Shown here in pieces: positions 17,583 to 26,397 of a DNA stretch of 64,000 nt. The notes below the pieces were generated by a model. The model saw only the letters and a list, made by a program, of their open reading frames with translations. It did no database searches and was not told where the DNA came from. This DNA comes from an uncultured Lachnospiraceae bacterium (GTDB taxonomy: Bacteria > Bacillota > Clostridia > Lachnospirales > Lachnospiraceae), in NCBI GenBank assembly GCA_945929965.1, contig CAMEOT010000010.1:19449-83448 (forward strand), given 5' to 3'. The first letter of the stretch is position 1. Each line of letters starts with the position of its first letter. Made by a program: the position numbers and the translations under genes.

Positions 17583-17918
17583 CTATTTTTTTGCACGTAA
17601 GATCTCCTTGAGATTTTCCGCCATTTTTAAGATGGCTTTGGATTCACTTACGGAGCAGTCGGATAACAACTGGTTTAATTCCGCAGAGGAATATTCCATA
17701 GTCTGCGGAGTGTCCGCCATAATAAGCCAGTCAGCCGATACCTGTAACGCTTCCACGATCCGGGTGAATATTTCAAGGGAAAGATTGGTTTTTCCGTTTT
17801 CAATATCACTCAGATACGGGGGGGAAACATTGATAAGTTCAGCAAACTGCATCTGACTTAAATTCTTTTCCTGACGAGCCGATTTTATGCGTTTACCTAT
17901 TTCATCACGATTATACAT
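17583..17918 (-). CDS. XRE-family transcription regulator
   Basis: A 111-residue protein with a Cro/C1-type helix-turn-helix covering residues 8-62 (KSARQEKNLSQMQFAELINVS, PYLSDIENGKTNLS). The C-terminal part is short and helical. It is transcribed away from the other XRE gene at 18046, and the 127-bp gap between them is full of dyad repeats. This resembles a two-repressor switch controlling excision and transfer genes. It is separated by 116 bp from the serine recombinase, which lies in the same orientation downstream. Confidence 0.9.
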   Translation of the reverse strand: MYNRDEIGKRIKSARQEKNLSQMQFAELINVSPPYLSDIENGKTNLSLEIFTRIVEALQVSADWLIMADTPQTMEYSSAELNQLLSDCSVSESKAILKMAENLKEILRAKK

Positions 17919-17933
17919 AAATACCTCTTTGTA

Positions 17934-18010
17934 ATAGCCTATGAACTATGGTATCGTGTATAGAATAATATTAGAATAAGCTATAGACGATATACTCAAC
18001 TATAGGCTAT
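17934..18010. promoter_or_regulatory. Nested operator region between divergent XRE genes
   Basis: ATAGCCTAT (17934-17942) and its reverse complement ATAGGCTAT (18002-18010) flank a second inverted pair, GTATCGTGTATAG (17951-17963) and a close reverse match beginning CTATAGACGATA (17981). The two regulators bind here by inference. Confidence 0.65.
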
Positions 18011-18045
18011 ATCCTTAATGGAAAAATTTTTAAGGAGGTAGCTTT

Positions 18046-18393
18046 ATGTCAATTCACAGAGAGCTCATTGCAAAAAATATCAGAGAGAGGAGAAGACAAA
18101 AGAAGTGGTCACAGGAATATTTGGCCGAAAAGTGCGATCTGTCCGCCCAGTATATCAGTCAGATTGAAACCAAAAAGAAAATGGCGAGTCTGAAAACTGT
18201 TGGGAAAATTGCGGAAGCACTTGGAGTAAACATAGAATCCCTGACCGGAAATCCTATGGAAAGCAATAATCCCAAAAACTACGAGATAGATCTTATTTTT
18301 GATGACTTAACTGCTTATGAGAGAGCAGTGCTAAAAGATGTACTGGTCGCAACCAAAAAAGCTCTTCGGGAAAATAAAGGAATCTGCGACTGA
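18046..18393 (+). CDS. XRE-family transcription regulator
   Basis: A 115-residue protein with a Cro/C1 helix-turn-helix at residues 10-65 (RRRQKKWSQEYLAEKCDLSAQ, YISQIETKKKMASLKTV). A short helical C-terminus may serve dimerisation. AAGGAGG lies 8 bp before the ATG. It faces away from the XRE gene at 17583 and shares its operator region. Probably one of two opposing regulators of the ICE. Confidence 0.9.
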   Translation: MSIHRELIAKNIRERRRQKKWSQEYLAEKCDLSAQYISQIETKKKMASLKTVGKIAEALGVNIESLTGNPMESNNPKNYEIDLIFDDLTAYERAVLKDVLVATKKALRENKGICD

Positions 18394-18406
18394 CAGAATC
18401 TTCGCT

Positions 18407-18524
18407 GATTGGCTTAATTACAAAACTTAAGAATCCGAACCGGTGTCAAGCCCTTAAGCCGTACATACGGTGCGAAGCAGGCTTTATACCGGGGAGAATT
18501 CTTATATCATCATGGCAGCCAATC
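18407..18524. ncRNA. Candidate structured RNA or DNA element with nested stems
   Basis: Five complementary pairs nest in order: 18407-18414 with 18517-18524 (GATTGGCT), 18428-18434 with 18498-18504, 18440-18444 with 18488-18492, 18448-18452 with 18480-18484, and a tip hairpin 18459-18463 with 18466-18470. No gene fits here. It could be a structured RNA, or an inverted-repeat DNA site such as an origin. I do not recognise a known class. Confidence 0.4.
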
Positions 18525-18737
18525 GGGCGGCAGAAAAGTTGTGTATGAAATATTGCTGTGATACTATAAAAATAGGGATGACCGCAAAAAAATGAGTGTA
18601 TTAAGGGAGTTATATGGGACAGCAAAAATGGCATTCTTATCTTGTAAAAAGGAGAACAGCTTTCATTGAAAAAGATAACGCAACGAAATCCTTGTGATGA
18701 GAGCAGAAAGTGTATGCAGGATAGGAGGAATGATAGT

Positions 18738-19424
18738 ATGACTGCACAGATAGAAGACCGATTTATCCATAGGAAAATAAGATATTCTCTGGTGGCACTT
18801 ACGAATCCTATTGGATTTGATCCAAAGGAGTATGGTCTGATTCCCAAAGCAAGGAGTTCTGCCTGCTGGTGTGGATATTTTTGTGAATATAATATAACAA
18901 AAGAAGGACTGTTTTTACAAAATCTTTATGTCAATACAAAAGATCAGATTTATCCACCTATCAATGGTGTAAACGTATCGGAAAAGGAATATCATGAATG
19001 TATCGCTATTTCATTCAAAGATGGAAAGCAGATTCAGACAAAATCAATGACGGAAAACCATATGGGGCACAGGGAATATAAAAATGTAGACCTTCCCATA
19101 GCATATACCGGAAAAATATTACTCGGGAATGAGTTTTTAAAGAAATATTATGTACATATGGGATATCAGCGAAGCTGGGCGTATCAGGAACTCATTGAAT
19201 TTGAATTTGACCATGGAAAACTGATTAAGAAAACAGACCATAGTGATACGGCTGCAAAACTAAGAGAACTGATAGATTCTAACGGGATAAATCCGGCATA
19301 TCCGGAAGGAGAAAATATTACGAAATTCGTTTTTGACAGCTTTTCACTGGACTATGCGGTAAAGGCCTGGTGGCTTGAGAGGGATATGAGAATATTAGAT
19401 CGGATAAAGAAGACAGATCTATAG
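18738..19424 (+). CDS. Hypothetical protein, first gene of the accessory run
   Basis: A 228-residue soluble protein with no signal peptide or membrane segment and no family I recognise. It is rich in aromatic residues (SSACWCGYFCEYNITKEGLFLQNLYV) with alternating strands, then helices at the C-terminus. The start at 18738 is chosen because AGGAGG lies at 18723-18728; an earlier in-frame ATG at 18666 lacks one. It begins a run of about sixteen plus-strand genes with short gaps that extends to 28.9 kb. Confidence 0.6.
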   Translation: MTAQIEDRFIHRKIRYSLVALTNPIGFDPKEYGLIPKARSSACWCGYFCEYNITKEGLFLQNLYVNTKDQIYPPINGVNVSEKEYHECIAISFKDGKQIQTKSMTENHMGHREYKNVDLPIAYTGKILLGNEFLKKYYVHMGYQRSWAYQELIEFEFDHGKLIKKTDHSDTAAKLRELIDSNGINPAYPEGENITKFVFDSFSLDYAVKAWWLERDMRILDRIKKTDL

Positions 19425-19447
19425 ATGCAGAAAATGGGGTGGTGCGT

Positions 19448-20626
19448 ATGAAGAAACTGGATATTGAAGCAATCGAAAAAGCAATCAATGAAATTATGCC
19501 GGGACTTACCATGTATGTAAGAGACATAAATCTGAATGAGCAATATGCCAAGAAATATGTCCCCGGTAGGATCATCCGGGAGCTTGGCTTTACGGATGCA
19601 AGCTGCAGAGTAGGAGGAATGGTTACAACCCACAGGTATGCGATTCTTTCTAACCATATGGCAGATTTAAGAGAAATAGAAGACCACACAAATTGGGGAC
19701 TTTTTGTAGCAAACAGGAATTCCCATTTTAAGGTGCTGGACAATTATACATATCAGGGAAAAACGCAGATATTACTGTTACATTTGCCAGATAATGGAAA
19801 ATGGGAATTGTTTGACCATGTGAAAATGAGTTTTGAAGAGGAACTTATTGCTGATTGCAGGGAAAGATTTGAAAACAAGTGCCTGAATCGTCCCATCGAG
19901 GAGCTTGCAACAGATACCTGGATAGACAGATGTCATTTCCCCATCGGCATGAGTGATGAGGGAGAATTGTTTGAGAACAATATTTCCATCGAAGAACTTA
20001 TGACACCGGTCAAGGAAGCCGGTTTCAGAGAGTTTTATCATAAGGTTGTGTATCTTAAGTGCCCCGATCTGATGGAGAAACTAAAGAAGGGAACCGCCAT
20101 AGAAGACAGGGACTGCGATGGAGTCATAGCCTATGGTTATATTGATGAACAGATGGGATTATCGTTTCATGTATTAGGTACGGCAAGTGTAGAGGAGGAT
20201 AAAAATTTTAACATCCGAAAACTTCCAGACAAAGAGAGAATCCTGTTTCGCAGAGGCAGTATGGAACCATACCGGTATCTGGATTATAGCGGAGCAGGGT
20301 TTAGCTGCACACAGTTTGAGGATGAGATAAAAATAATAAAGGAACATTATGATACGAAGAATCCGGCAAAGGAAGAAATGAGAACCTATGCATTCTTAGA
20401 TCCGTTTCGTCATGAGAATTTCCCGGATGATGTAAAGGTAATCCTTTATAAAGAAGGACTCAAACCGGAACAGGTATGGATGACCTGCATAGACAAAAAG
20501 GAAAATATGCTGTACGGAAGCTTATTAAATGAACCGGATCAGCCTTATGGTGTACATGAAGGAGACAAAGTAAGAATCCTGCCTCTTAAGGATTCGGACG
20601 GAGTACTCTTGGTATCTAAGATTTAG
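19448..20626 (+). CDS. Hypothetical protein with DUF2314-like C-terminus
   Basis: A 392-residue soluble protein. The N-terminal half (about 1-130) has a mixed alpha/beta pattern with YAILSNHMADLREIEDH. The last 70 residues (EQVWMTCIDKKENMLYGSLLNEPDQP, then VHEGDKVRI) resemble the DUF2314 fold, in which a strand is followed by GxLxNEP and GDxV. The function of these domains is unknown. Same strand and tight spacing with its neighbours suggest one operon. Confidence 0.6.
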   Translation: MKKLDIEAIEKAINEIMPGLTMYVRDINLNEQYAKKYVPGRIIRELGFTDASCRVGGMVTTHRYAILSNHMADLREIEDHTNWGLFVANRNSHFKVLDNYTYQGKTQILLLHLPDNGKWELFDHVKMSFEEELIADCRERFENKCLNRPIEELATDTWIDRCHFPIGMSDEGELFENNISIEELMTPVKEAGFREFYHKVVYLKCPDLMEKLKKGTAIEDRDCDGVIAYGYIDEQMGLSFHVLGTASVEEDKNFNIRKLPDKERILFRRGSMEPYRYLDYSGAGFSCTQFEDEIKIIKEHYDTKNPAKEEMRTYAFLDPFRHENFPDDVKVILYKEGLKPEQVWMTCIDKKENMLYGSLLNEPDQPYGVHEGDKVRILPLKDSDGVLLVSKI

Positions 20627-20664
20627 GGAAAAGCAGAAGAAATGTGATTAGAAAGGCGAAAGAT

Positions 20665-21564
20665 ATGGAAAAAGTTATTTGGGAACTTAATAATGATGAC
20701 CTTATAAAAGAAGCCTTTATGGATACACAGTACATTATGTTTGCAGAAGGTGGAGCTATGGGAGAGGCAGGTGCAGTATATATTGTGACTGCAGGGGGAA
20801 GTATCTTCCACCTAAATTATGTATATGGAGACATTCGTTTAAAGAAGCTGTACCAGACGATTCCGGTATTAAAGAATTTTAGCGAAGGGCAGTATGAGGA
20901 AAACGCAGACATATGCGGATTTTTCTTTATCTATCTTGGTGCTGGGAATAACCTGTTTGTAAGAGAGGATGCTTATGAGGAATTTATACAGATGACCGGT
21001 ACCGACAAAGCCCCTGAAGAGCTGTATGCAATCTGGATGGATGTGGCATGGAAGATCATAGAAAAAAGGAATCAGGGGAAGCTACCGTTTGAGACAAAAA
21101 ATAAAGCCGAGATGCAGCTACTAATGAAACTTATGGACCGGGAGGGAGTAAAAAAATTAAGCGAGGAAGAACGGATAGAAGAAGATATGGAAGCCGGGTA
21201 CGATCCGTTTGAAGAGGAAAGAATCTATGTGACACAAGAACTTGTTCATGGAGAGAAGATTCCGGACAGTCTTAAAGTGGAAGAGGGATTTTTTACAGAT
21301 GGCAGAAGTTATCTCTCCGAGATGTGGTGCTATGATCTTATCACAAATGTGACCTACTATTTTCCGGCAGACGATCCGTTAAGCGGAGAAATCCTGAATG
21401 ATAAAAAGAAAATAGAAGACTATCTGATTCGTCAGAAAAAGCTTCTTGCTAACGAGGAGCATCCCATGGAAGTTATGGTGCTAGATACAAAAGAAGGGAA
21501 GATTTATTCCGTAACCGTAAGCGTAGGATGTGATGATGATTATTTCTGTGAAGCCTATATGTAA
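20665..21564 (+). CDS. Hypothetical protein
   Basis: A 299-residue acidic soluble protein. Residues 20-100 form a strand-rich region (AGAVYIVTAGGSIFHLNYVY); the middle is helical and highly charged (EEERIEEDMEAGYDPFEEER); the C-terminus is again strand-rich. I do not recognise a family. The ATG at 20665 follows AAAGGCG; a GTG at 20644 in frame is less well placed. It lies between two other unrecognised genes of the same run. Confidence 0.55.
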   Translation: MEKVIWELNNDDLIKEAFMDTQYIMFAEGGAMGEAGAVYIVTAGGSIFHLNYVYGDIRLKKLYQTIPVLKNFSEGQYEENADICGFFFIYLGAGNNLFVREDAYEEFIQMTGTDKAPEELYAIWMDVAWKIIEKRNQGKLPFETKNKAEMQLLMKLMDREGVKKLSEEERIEEDMEAGYDPFEEERIYVTQELVHGEKIPDSLKVEEGFFTDGRSYLSEMWCYDLITNVTYYFPADDPLSGEILNDKKKIEDYLIRQKKLLANEEHPMEVMVLDTKEGKIYSVTVSVGCDDDYFCEAYM

Positions 21565-21585
21565 GAAGAAAAGGAAGGTGAGATT

Positions 21586-21966
21586 ATGGCAGAAACCATC
21601 AATCAGATTCAGGCAGTAAAAGTAACAGAACAGATTTTTGATCTTAGAGTAATGCGACCGGGCAGAACCTTATGCACTGAACTTACAGAAGGAGAAATCT
21701 GTACCTATCATACGGAATATAAGAAAAGAAAGAGACTGGGGGTAAGCAAAACTTTAGTAAATCCCGAAGAAATGACCGCTTTTTTTAAGGAACTATATGA
21801 TTTTGCAAGAACTGCGGAAAGTAACTGCATTACGATAGACGATTGTGAACACAAGGTAGTCTTTATTTATGGACCGTTGCACAGCGAGACCTTTATAGGA
21901 GAAACGATAAAGGGCAGGGAATCCTTACTTGGAAGGATACATGGTTTTGTAAATTCCCACAGATAA
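21586..21966 (+). CDS. Hypothetical protein
   Basis: A 126-residue soluble protein with a strong AAGGAAGGTGAG ribosome binding site. Its pattern is alternating strands (EQIFDLRVMRPGRTLC) and one long helix (EEMTAFFKELYDFARTAES), then ITIDDCEHKVVFIYG. No family recognised. It is 21 bp from the previous gene and 18 bp from the next. Confidence 0.55.
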   Translation: MAETINQIQAVKVTEQIFDLRVMRPGRTLCTELTEGEICTYHTEYKKRKRLGVSKTLVNPEEMTAFFKELYDFARTAESNCITIDDCEHKVVFIYGPLHSETFIGETIKGRESLLGRIHGFVNSHR

Positions 21967-21984
21967 GAAAATGCAGAGGAAAAC

Positions 21985-23130
21985 ATGGAAGTAACAAGCG
22001 AAAAGGTATTTTATGAACGGGAAGTAAAAGAGCAGGCACGAAGACTGGATGTGGACATTCTTCTTTGGGGAGAAGAACTGTATGATAAGAAGATAGTGAT
22101 TTATCCCAAAAAGATAACAGCAATTAATGGTTATGAGAAGATTAAGAATCATCTTGTGGATGCTGCATTGGTATATTTCGATTTCAAAAAAGAAAAATAT
22201 ACTAAACTTAGTATTATCCGCTATGATGAAACGAAAAAAGTATTGTATCTGAGTGAAGAAAATTTTAACGGCATCTGGAGATACCTCAGAAGCAGTGTGG
22301 AACTTGGGATAAGGATACAGAAGAGACGGCAAAATGAAATTGGAATCACAACTCCGGATGATATTGTGGATTTATCTTTTCTGCATCGAACGGGAAGCGA
22401 AGCTGTGATCAAAAACGGACAGTTAACGTACATAGCGAAGGAAATTCCACAGAGCGAGAAAGAACACTTAAGCAGGAAGCAGAGTCTTCTCGATAATGCG
22501 AAATATTTATATTTCTATGACGAGGATGATACAATCTATCATGATAAAGATTGCGACCGGGTAAAAGAAATCTTACCGGAAAGATTTGTGGCATCAGAAA
22601 ACCGACCGGAAGGGAAAAGACCCTGTAAGAAGTGCAGGAGAAGGATGTTTTTACGAAAAGCCTGCAGCCCTTATGTAAAGCAGATCCCACAGGTGGACAG
22701 ACTTCTTACAAAAGCCGGCATCACAGATTACCAGCTTGAAAAGTTTGTGTATGAAGAAGAACTGAAATTTAAAACCGATCAGGCATGGGAACTTACGGTG
22801 AAAGGAAAAGAAGATACCTGGATTATCAAAGGATTTCAGACGATGGAACTGTCTTTATGGCATAACAATTATGTAAAAACCGCACCGAGGGAACGCTATA
22901 TTACGCAGGGATTTCATAATCAGGGAATGGATGGAAAAAGATTATATTCCATGCTTACCTATATCAGTGCCTATACCTTTGAAAGGCATCTTGCCGGAGA
23001 AGAAAAGGCAGCACTTATAAAGAGTGAGGAAGTACAAAAGGAAGAAACCAAGAAGCAGGAAGTAAAGAAACAAAGGGAAGGATTCTTTGCCTGCATGATT
23101 GGATTCTTTAAGAAAATATTTGGAAAGTAG
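21985..23130 (+). CDS. Hypothetical protein with a central Cys/His cluster
   Basis: A 381-residue protein. A compact metal-site candidate lies at about residues 180-215: TIYHDKDCDRVKEI followed by RPCKKCRRRM. A similar HxxGxC...CGNC arrangement ends the nuclease encoded at 24661, so both may carry the same small zinc-binding, Ada-like module. The C-terminus is a charged coiled stretch (EEVQKEETKKQEVKKQ) followed by an amphipathic end FFKKIFGK that could touch the membrane. Function unknown. Confidence 0.55.
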   Translation: MEVTSEKVFYEREVKEQARRLDVDILLWGEELYDKKIVIYPKKITAINGYEKIKNHLVDAALVYFDFKKEKYTKLSIIRYDETKKVLYLSEENFNGIWRYLRSSVELGIRIQKRRQNEIGITTPDDIVDLSFLHRTGSEAVIKNGQLTYIAKEIPQSEKEHLSRKQSLLDNAKYLYFYDEDDTIYHDKDCDRVKEILPERFVASENRPEGKRPCKKCRRRMFLRKACSPYVKQIPQVDRLLTKAGITDYQLEKFVYEEELKFKTDQAWELTVKGKEDTWIIKGFQTMELSLWHNNYVKTAPRERYITQGFHNQGMDGKRLYSMLTYISAYTFERHLAGEEKAALIKSEEVQKEETKKQEVKKQREGFFACMIGFFKKIFGK

Positions 23131-23141
23131 AGGAATCATAC

Positions 23142-23504
23142 ATGGAGAAAGAATATTCAAAAGAAGAGCATGATAAGTGCCAAAGCGTTGCAGATGCATT
23201 TGCTGAACTGTATGAGATGTATGGGGATATGTGCGTGGTGGATGCAGGAAAGTTTGGCTTTGTGTTTTTAAAGTGGTTTAGCAGAAATTCTTTTGAGGGA
23301 AGTACTGCTTATAAAGATAGCCGGGAACTGTTCGACGATTTGTGGCAGATGTGGCTTGACTATAAACTCTTAGAGTCAGTATCCGGAACCGAGAGAGAGG
23401 ATATTGATTATGAGCAGTTGTATGAAGAACTTAGTGCGAAAGAAAAAGAAGAGTACGAAGAAAAAAGACAGCAGTTTTTAAGTCTTTCCGGATTATGTGA
23501 TTAA
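23142..23504 (+). CDS. Hypothetical protein
   Basis: A 120-residue acidic helical protein with no recognised family. It has the pattern of a small alpha-helical domain with conserved-looking aromatic residues (FLKWFSRNSFEGSTAYKDS). It lies 11 bp after the previous gene and 36 bp before the UDG-like gene. Confidence 0.5.
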   Translation: MEKEYSKEEHDKCQSVADAFAELYEMYGDMCVVDAGKFGFVFLKWFSRNSFEGSTAYKDSRELFDDLWQMWLDYKLLESVSGTEREDIDYEQLYEELSAKEKEEYEEKRQQFLSLSGLCD

Positions 23505-23540
23505 TAGAGTAAGCAACGACAAAGTAAAGAGGGTATATCA

Positions 23541-24245
23541 TTGACGTATGAAGAGGTAGTGAAAGAAGCAAAGAAAGAGATTTCCCAAAGAGCAACTTAT
23601 GGGAATAGAAAAGTGATCTACAAACCGTGTAAGACATGGGAACGTGGGGATCAGATCAATCTGTGGACATATTATCAGGGATATCAGATCAAAGATCTGG
23701 AGAAGGGGATTGATATTCTTTTAGTGGGTCAGGACTGGGGAAATGAGGAACTGCAGAAAGATCTTGTGGAAAGGATCCAAAGGGTTATAGATGGAGAAAA
23801 TCTGTTTTGCTATGAAAATACAAAGAATGCCACAGATAAGATGCTAGTATCTTTGTTTCGGGAGCTATTCTGTGATATAACTAAGGTAGACCCTGGTAAA
23901 AGGATATTTTTTACGAATTATTCCCTTGGATACAGAGAAGGATCAGAGACGGGGGGAATGACAAAGAGCCTGCTTTTAGAGGATAAGGAGCTTTTTGAAA
24001 AACTGGTTCGTGCAATTCATCCCAAAGTCATCATATGCCTTGGAAAGCTTGTCTATGAAGTAGTGACAAATTCTACCATAAAAGGGTATCTGAAGCTGCT
24101 TAAAAAAGGAGAACCACTGTGCACAACGTATCCTACGGATGAATCTATCACAGTGTATGGGGTGCCACATCCCGGAAATAGAGGAGTCCAGAACATTGGT
24201 GGCAGCGAGAAAATGCTGGAACTATGGAGAAAAATGAATGTGTAG
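23541..24245 (+). CDS. Uracil-DNA-glycosylase-superfamily protein
   Basis: A 234-residue protein whose layout fits the UDG superfamily. GIDILLVGQDWGNEE (about residues 57-71) matches the motif I region that holds the water-activating residue, and VPHPGNRG (about 214-221) matches the C-terminal motif that enters the minor groove. KVIICLGKLVYEVV between them is the usual core strand and helix. UDGs cut uracil or damaged bases from DNA and leave abasic sites. The TTG start at 23541 is chosen because GAGGG lies 8 bp upstream and no ATG fits. The exact subfamily is not clear. Confidence 0.75.
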   Translation: MTYEEVVKEAKKEISQRATYGNRKVIYKPCKTWERGDQINLWTYYQGYQIKDLEKGIDILLVGQDWGNEELQKDLVERIQRVIDGENLFCYENTKNATDKMLVSLFRELFCDITKVDPGKRIFFTNYSLGYREGSETGGMTKSLLLEDKELFEKLVRAIHPKVIICLGKLVYEVVTNSTIKGYLKLLKKGEPLCTTYPTDESITVYGVPHPGNRGVQNIGGSEKMLELWRKMNV

Positions 24246-24256
24246 GGGGAATGAGG

Positions 24257-24664
24257 ATGCAGGTTATTGTATGCGTGGATGATGACATGGGAATGTTTTT
24301 CAACCACAGAAGACAGAGCAGGGACAGGATCCTGATACAAAGGATACTGGAAAGCGCAAAAGGAAAGCGGATTTTTATGAATACCTACTCTGCAGAATTG
24401 TTTGAAGGAAACGAAAATATCTGTATAGATGATGATTTCCTTAAAAATGCAGGGGATGGCGATATCTGCTTTGTGGAGAATGAGGCACTTTCCGGGTACA
24501 TGGAAAAGATTGAGAAAATCATTGTTTATAAGTGGAACAGAAGGTATCCGGCAGATCTGTATTTTGATATTGCGCTTGCCCCAAATGGATGGCAGCTGGT
24601 AGAAAGTTATGATTTTAAAGGATACAGCCACGAAAAAATTTCAGAGGAGGTCTACGAAAGATGA
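24257..24664 (+). CDS. Small conserved protein often labelled ribonuclease Z
   Basis: A 135-residue protein starting MQVIVCVDDDMGMFFNHRRQ with a later YKWNRRYPADLYFD segment. I recall close relatives in Firmicute genomes annotated as ribonuclease Z, but the sequence lacks the metallo-beta-lactamase HxHxDH motif, so that name is probably wrong. The true function is unknown. The ATG at 24257 has AGGGGGA six bases upstream. Its TGA overlaps the ATG of the next gene (ATGA), showing coupling to the nuclease gene. Confidence 0.6.
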   Translation: MQVIVCVDDDMGMFFNHRRQSRDRILIQRILESAKGKRIFMNTYSAELFEGNENICIDDDFLKNAGDGDICFVENEALSGYMEKIEKIIVYKWNRRYPADLYFDIALAPNGWQLVESYDFKGYSHEKISEEVYER

Positions 24665-26115
24665 ATAAAGTTCTAAGCGTAGCAAAAACAATACTGGCAT
24701 GGGTATTCGTGGTATTCTGTCTGCTTATGGCGATTGGATGCGGATCTGTTTCGGGGAGCATTCTTTTTATACTAACGGCAGTTCTTTCCGTACCCCTTAA
24801 GATTGTAAGAAATCTGTGGGATAAGGTACTGGGAATCAAAGAAATACCGGATTTGCCAGAGGATACCCCGGCAAAGTGGTATGAGGCGAAGAAGAAAAAA
24901 GAGCAGAAGGCACATAAGAATGCGGTAGAAGATCAGAAAAAGAGAAGACTGTTTAAGCCCCTTATTATTGCAATGGCATTCATCATTTCATTTGCAGTAG
25001 CCATGGGAAATTCAGAGACTATAAATACCGCAGATTCTGTAAAAGAAAGTACCGAAGTAGCATCTATAGAGGCTACCGAAGCCGTACAGGAAACCGTAGC
25101 TCCTACAGCGACACCTAAACCCACAGAAACACCAAAGCCCACGGCGACTCCGACAGCGATTCCTACGGCAACACCAGAGCCTACAAAGACACCGGAGCCT
25201 ACGCCTACCGTTGTGGCAAAGGTATCCGAAGAATTCAGTCTTTTAAATGTGGCAGCATATTCCGGGAAACCTTATGTAGAAATCAATCAGAATGTGCCGT
25301 ACTTTGCAGACAGCGAGTTATCAACAACATCGTATGAATATTATTCGGATCTGGATTCTTTGGGAAGATGCGGTGTATGTATTGCCAGTGTCGGACAGGA
25401 CATTATGCCTACGGAAAAGCGTGGGGATATTGGTTCCGTGAAGCCTACCGGATGGCATACCGTAAAATATGCAGGTGTAGTAGACGGAAATTATCTGTAT
25501 AACCGATGCCACCTGATCGGCTATCAGCTGACCGGAGAAAATGCAAATACCAAGAATTTAATTACCGGTACCAGATATCTGAATGTTGAAGGTATGCTTC
25601 CTTTTGAAAATATGGTTGCCGATTATGTAAAAGAAACCGGAAACCACGTAATGTACCGTGTGACTCCGGTATTTGATGGCAATAACCTTTTGGCAAGTGG
25701 TGTCCTTATGGAAGCAAAATCTGTGGAAGATAACGGAGCCGGAATACTTTTCAATGTATTCTGTTATAATGTGCAGCCGGGAGTAACCATAGATTATGCA
25801 ACGGGTGATAGTTCCTTAGAGGAAAAAGTGGCAGTAAAGGAACAGAGCACACCGAAGCCGGAAGCGACGCAGGCACCGGTCGTTGCAACCCCTGAACCAC
25901 AGCCACAACAGCAGGCACCTTCCGCAACAGGATCCTATGCCGTAAATGGAAAGAATGGCAAGATCCATATCGTTGGAGCCTGTTCCGCTACCGGAAACGG
26001 TGACAGTGCCATGACAGACCCGGTATATTTTAATACTTATGAAGAAGCAGAAAGCTATTCCATTTCCATAGCACCCAACCAGAGCAAGCGTAAGTGCGGT
26101 AACTGCTATCGATAG
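24661..26115 (+). CDS. Membrane-anchored EndA/NUC1-like DNA/RNA nuclease
   Basis: A 484-residue protein. Hydrophobic segments at about residues 8-45 and 100-118 anchor it in the membrane. A Thr/Pro-rich spacer with repeated PTxTP units (about 148-182) then leads to a nuclease domain (about 195-385) with YNRCHLIGYQLTGENANTKN, the variant of the DRGH active-site motif seen in EndA-type DNA-entry nucleases. The C-terminus (KIHIVGACSAT...KRKCGNCYR) is a small Cys-rich module common in these nucleases. It would act outside the membrane on DNA. A link with DNA uptake or killing is inference. Confidence 0.85.
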   Translation: MNKVLSVAKTILAWVFVVFCLLMAIGCGSVSGSILFILTAVLSVPLKIVRNLWDKVLGIKEIPDLPEDTPAKWYEAKKKKEQKAHKNAVEDQKKRRLFKPLIIAMAFIISFAVAMGNSETINTADSVKESTEVASIEATEAVQETVAPTATPKPTETPKPTATPTAIPTATPEPTKTPEPTPTVVAKVSEEFSLLNVAAYSGKPYVEINQNVPYFADSELSTTSYEYYSDLDSLGRCGVCIASVGQDIMPTEKRGDIGSVKPTGWHTVKYAGVVDGNYLYNRCHLIGYQLTGENANTKNLITGTRYLNVEGMLPFENMVADYVKETGNHVMYRVTPVFDGNNLLASGVLMEAKSVEDNGAGILFNVFCYNVQPGVTIDYATGDSSLEEKVAVKEQSTPKPEATQAPVVATPEPQPQQQAPSATGSYAVNGKNGKIHIVGACSATGNGDSAMTDPVYFNTYEEAESYSISIAPNQSKRKCGNCYR

Positions 26116-26141
26116 GAAAATGAGAAAAGAGTGGTAAATCA

Positions 26142-26396
26142 ATGAGATTTGAAGAGGCAAGTTATCAGGCAATGCTCTGTGCAGATAAGAATGGATATAC
26201 CGGCAGGGAAATAAAAATCTACGAACTGGATGATGAGTGGATTTATCTGATTTTTCCGTCAGAGGAAATTACGAAAGAGTGCCCCAGGATATCCATAAAC
26301 AGAGAGAGTGGAGAAATCACACACGGTATTATAAATACTCCGAAGCTTGACAGACTTGATGGATTTCTTAAAGGAAAGATGCGAAGGTTTATGTAG
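26142..26396 (+). CDS. Hypothetical small protein
   Basis: An 84-residue protein with strands and a final basic helix (LDGFLKGKMRRFM). Pattern YELDDEWIYLIFPSEE is typical of small immunity-like or YrhB-like folds but I cannot assign it. It is 26 bp from the nuclease gene, so an inhibitor or immunity role for that nuclease is a possibility without direct support. Confidence 0.5.
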   Translation: MRFEEASYQAMLCADKNGYTGREIKIYELDDEWIYLIFPSEEITKECPRISINRESGEITHGIINTPKLDRLDGFLKGKMRRFM

Positions 26397-26397
26397 G

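Noticed and set aside
18441..18484. Group II intron domain V in the nested-stem element
   Set aside because: The tip hairpin recalls it slightly, but the AGC triad, bulge and reverse transcriptase are absent.
23976..24631. Open frames opposite the UDG-like and neighbouring genes
   Set aside because: They mirror real genes and lack ribosome sites.
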